Positions 5,600-6,562 of a DNA stretch of 6,562 nucleotides are shown piece by piece. The stretch is from Rhodospirillaceae bacterium (GTDB lineage: Bacteria > Pseudomonadota > Alphaproteobacteria > SP197): contig JABIUG010000240.1 of the NCBI GenBank assembly GCA_018700655.1, positions 1-6,562 of the forward strand. The letters are read 5' to 3'. The position numbers were made by a program, and so were the translations under genes. Within the stretch, counting starts at the first letter, position 1; the number at the start of each line of letters is the position of its first letter. Below the pieces are notes generated by a model. It had not been told where the DNA came from. It was given only the letters and a program-made list of their open reading frames with translations, and made no database searches.

Positions 5600-6562
5600 A
5601 TGCCCTATGCACAGGCCCGGCCGGTCACGGCCGAAGAGATCCCAATCATCGATGTCGGCCCGCTGATGGCGGAACAGCCCGGTGCGCTGGAGTCGACCGC
5701 TGAGGCGATCATGGGCGCGTCACAGGGGCTGGGCTTCTACTACATCCGCAATCATGCCGTGACGACCGAGATCAGGGAGCAGGCGTTCGCCGCGTCGCGT
5801 GCCTTCTTTCTAGGGTCCGTCGAGGCCAAGCGCGCCATCGCGACCAACGACATCAACCGCGGCTGGATGGGGATCGGCGAAGCCCTGATGACCGGCGCGA
5901 CCCGCACCGATCTCAAGGAACTCTTCAGCTGGGGCCTGGAACTCGGCCCCGATGACCCGGAGGTTCAGGCAGGTACGCCCTTTCGAGGTCCGAATCAGTG
6001 GCCACAGAGTTCACCTACGATGCGATCTGCGATCTACGACGGTTTCTATGCGGCGGGCTGCAGGACAGGTGCAGCACTCTTGCGGGCGGTCTGTGTTGGG
6101 CTGGGGCTGAAGCCTGACGCGCTGGCCCCGTGTTTCGAGAAGCCGATGGCGCGCGGCCAACTGATCTATTACCCACCGCAGCCGGCGGATATGGGCGAAG
6201 AACAGTTTGGGGTGTCGGCCCATACCGACTTCGGATGTCTCACCATGGTATGTCAGGACGATCTCGGCGGCCTGCAGGTGCAGAGCCGGGATGGCGAGTG
6301 GCTCGCCATTCCGCCTGTGGAGGGAACTCTGCTTGTGAATGTCGGCGATCTTCTGGCTCGCTGGTCAAACGGCCGTTTTGCCTCGACGCTGCATCGTGTC
6401 GTGAACAGCTCAGGCAAGGAGCGGTTCTCCATGGCGGTGTTCTATGACCCCGCCTACCACACCGTCATCGACCCGCGTGATCTCGGCCTGCCACCTGGTG
6501 ATGAGCCCCGTTTCGAGGCCACGGTTGCTGGTGAACACCAGCTTGCGCGGTTCAACCAAGTC
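5600..6562 (+). CDS. Isopenicillin N synthase-like 2-oxoglutarate/Fe(II) oxygenase (3' end outside window)
   Basis: The frame is open for 321 codons from ATG 5600 to the right edge without a stop. Family length is about 320-350 residues, so only a short tail should be missing. These soluble enzymes use Fe(II), O2 and usually 2-oxoglutarate to hydroxylate, desaturate or cyclise small molecules. The N-terminal I-P-I-I-D-V-G-P-L (14-22) is the standard family opening. The iron facial triad is visible as H208-T-D210 (S-A-H-T-D-F-G-C-L-T) and H265 (S-T-L-H-R-V-V), and R275-F-S277 is the R-x-S motif that binds the 2-oxoglutarate carboxylate. G-L-Q-V (224-227), W-L-A-I-P-P (234-239) and V-N-V-G-D (246-250) are further family marks. 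A TGA at 5594-5596 blocks earlier in-frame starts, and the next ATG (codon 23) would cut off the opening motif. The ribosome binding site GGTGA (5592-5596) is weak and only three bases from the ATG. Only 43 bases separate the start from the T tract of the terminator, and no clear promoter is seen. The substrate is unknown; modification of the compound imported by the adjacent transporter is a reasonable guess. Confidence 0.92.
   Translation, partial: MPYAQARPVTAEEIPIIDVGPLMAEQPGALESTAEAIMGASQGLGFYYIRNHAVTTEIREQAFAASRAFFLGSVEAKRAIATNDINRGWMGIGEALMTGATRTDLKELFSWGLELGPDDPEVQAGTPFRGPNQWPQSSPTMRSAIYDGFYAAGCRTGAALLRAVCVGLGLKPDALAPCFEKPMARGQLIYYPPQPADMGEEQFGVSAHTDFGCLTMVCQDDLGGLQVQSRDGEWLAIPPVEGTLLVNVGDLLARWSNGRFASTLHRVVNSSGKERFSMAVFYDPAYHTVIDPRDLGLPPGDEPRFEATVAGEHQLARFNQV

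Noticed and set aside
5469..5666. Short plus-strand frame across the terminator
   Set aside because: It overlaps the binding-protein end, the terminator and the start of the oxygenase in a different register and has no family resemblance.
6130..6447. Plus-strand frame of 105 codons inside the oxygenase gene
   Set aside because: The oxygenase frame running through this region contains the HxD, His and RxS motifs; this one is an out-of-register shadow.
1..6562. tRNA, rRNA, CRISPR, insertion sequences, attachment sites
   Set aside because: No cloverleaf-like segment, array of regular repeats, transposase-like protein or terminal inverted repeats was seen on either strand.

Overview
The window reads as part of a chromosome of a GC-rich proteobacterium, most likely an alphaproteobacterium. 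This is inferred from codon use (strong G/C at third positions), GTG starts, and the style of the encoded proteins; no rRNA or other taxonomic marker is present. There are six protein genes, two of them cut by the window edges, and no RNA genes, mobile elements or CRISPR.

Layout. (1) Positions 2-526, + strand: the C-terminal part of an M19 (renal/membrane dipeptidase-like) metallopeptidase. (2) 562-1311, +: a classical short-chain dehydrogenase/reductase following closely in the same direction. (3) 1312-3297, -: a 661-residue ABC permease made of two fused ProW-like halves, converging on the dehydrogenase with no spacer. (4) 3300-4322, -: its ProV/OpuAA-like ATPase, two bases upstream of the permease and surely in the same operon. 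(5) 4323-4548: a 226-bp divergent control region with several dyads. (6) 4549-5499, +: the ProX/OpuAC-like periplasmic binding protein, divergent from the rest of its transporter and closed by a strong intrinsic terminator at 5525-5556. (7) 5600-6562, +: an isopenicillin N synthase-like 2-oxoglutarate/Fe(II) oxygenase, cut by the right edge probably only a few residues before its end.

How the genes may work together. The transporter is of the glycine betaine/proline betaine/choline type, so its substrate is probably a quaternary ammonium compound or a similar zwitterion. The surrounding enzymes (amide or lactam-type metallohydrolase, NAD(P)-dependent dehydrogenase, 2OG oxygenase) suggest uptake for catabolism or modification rather than pure osmoprotection. 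The ATPase has room for only one CBS repeat, which fits that reading. The substrate cannot be named from sequence alone.

Most interesting points: the exact 315-residue internal repeat in the fused permease; the divergent promoter region with a GntR/FCD-like site, a separate TTGCAT-N13-ATGCAA dyad and a GC-rich leader hairpin; and the oxygenase downstream of the terminator with almost no room for its own promoter.
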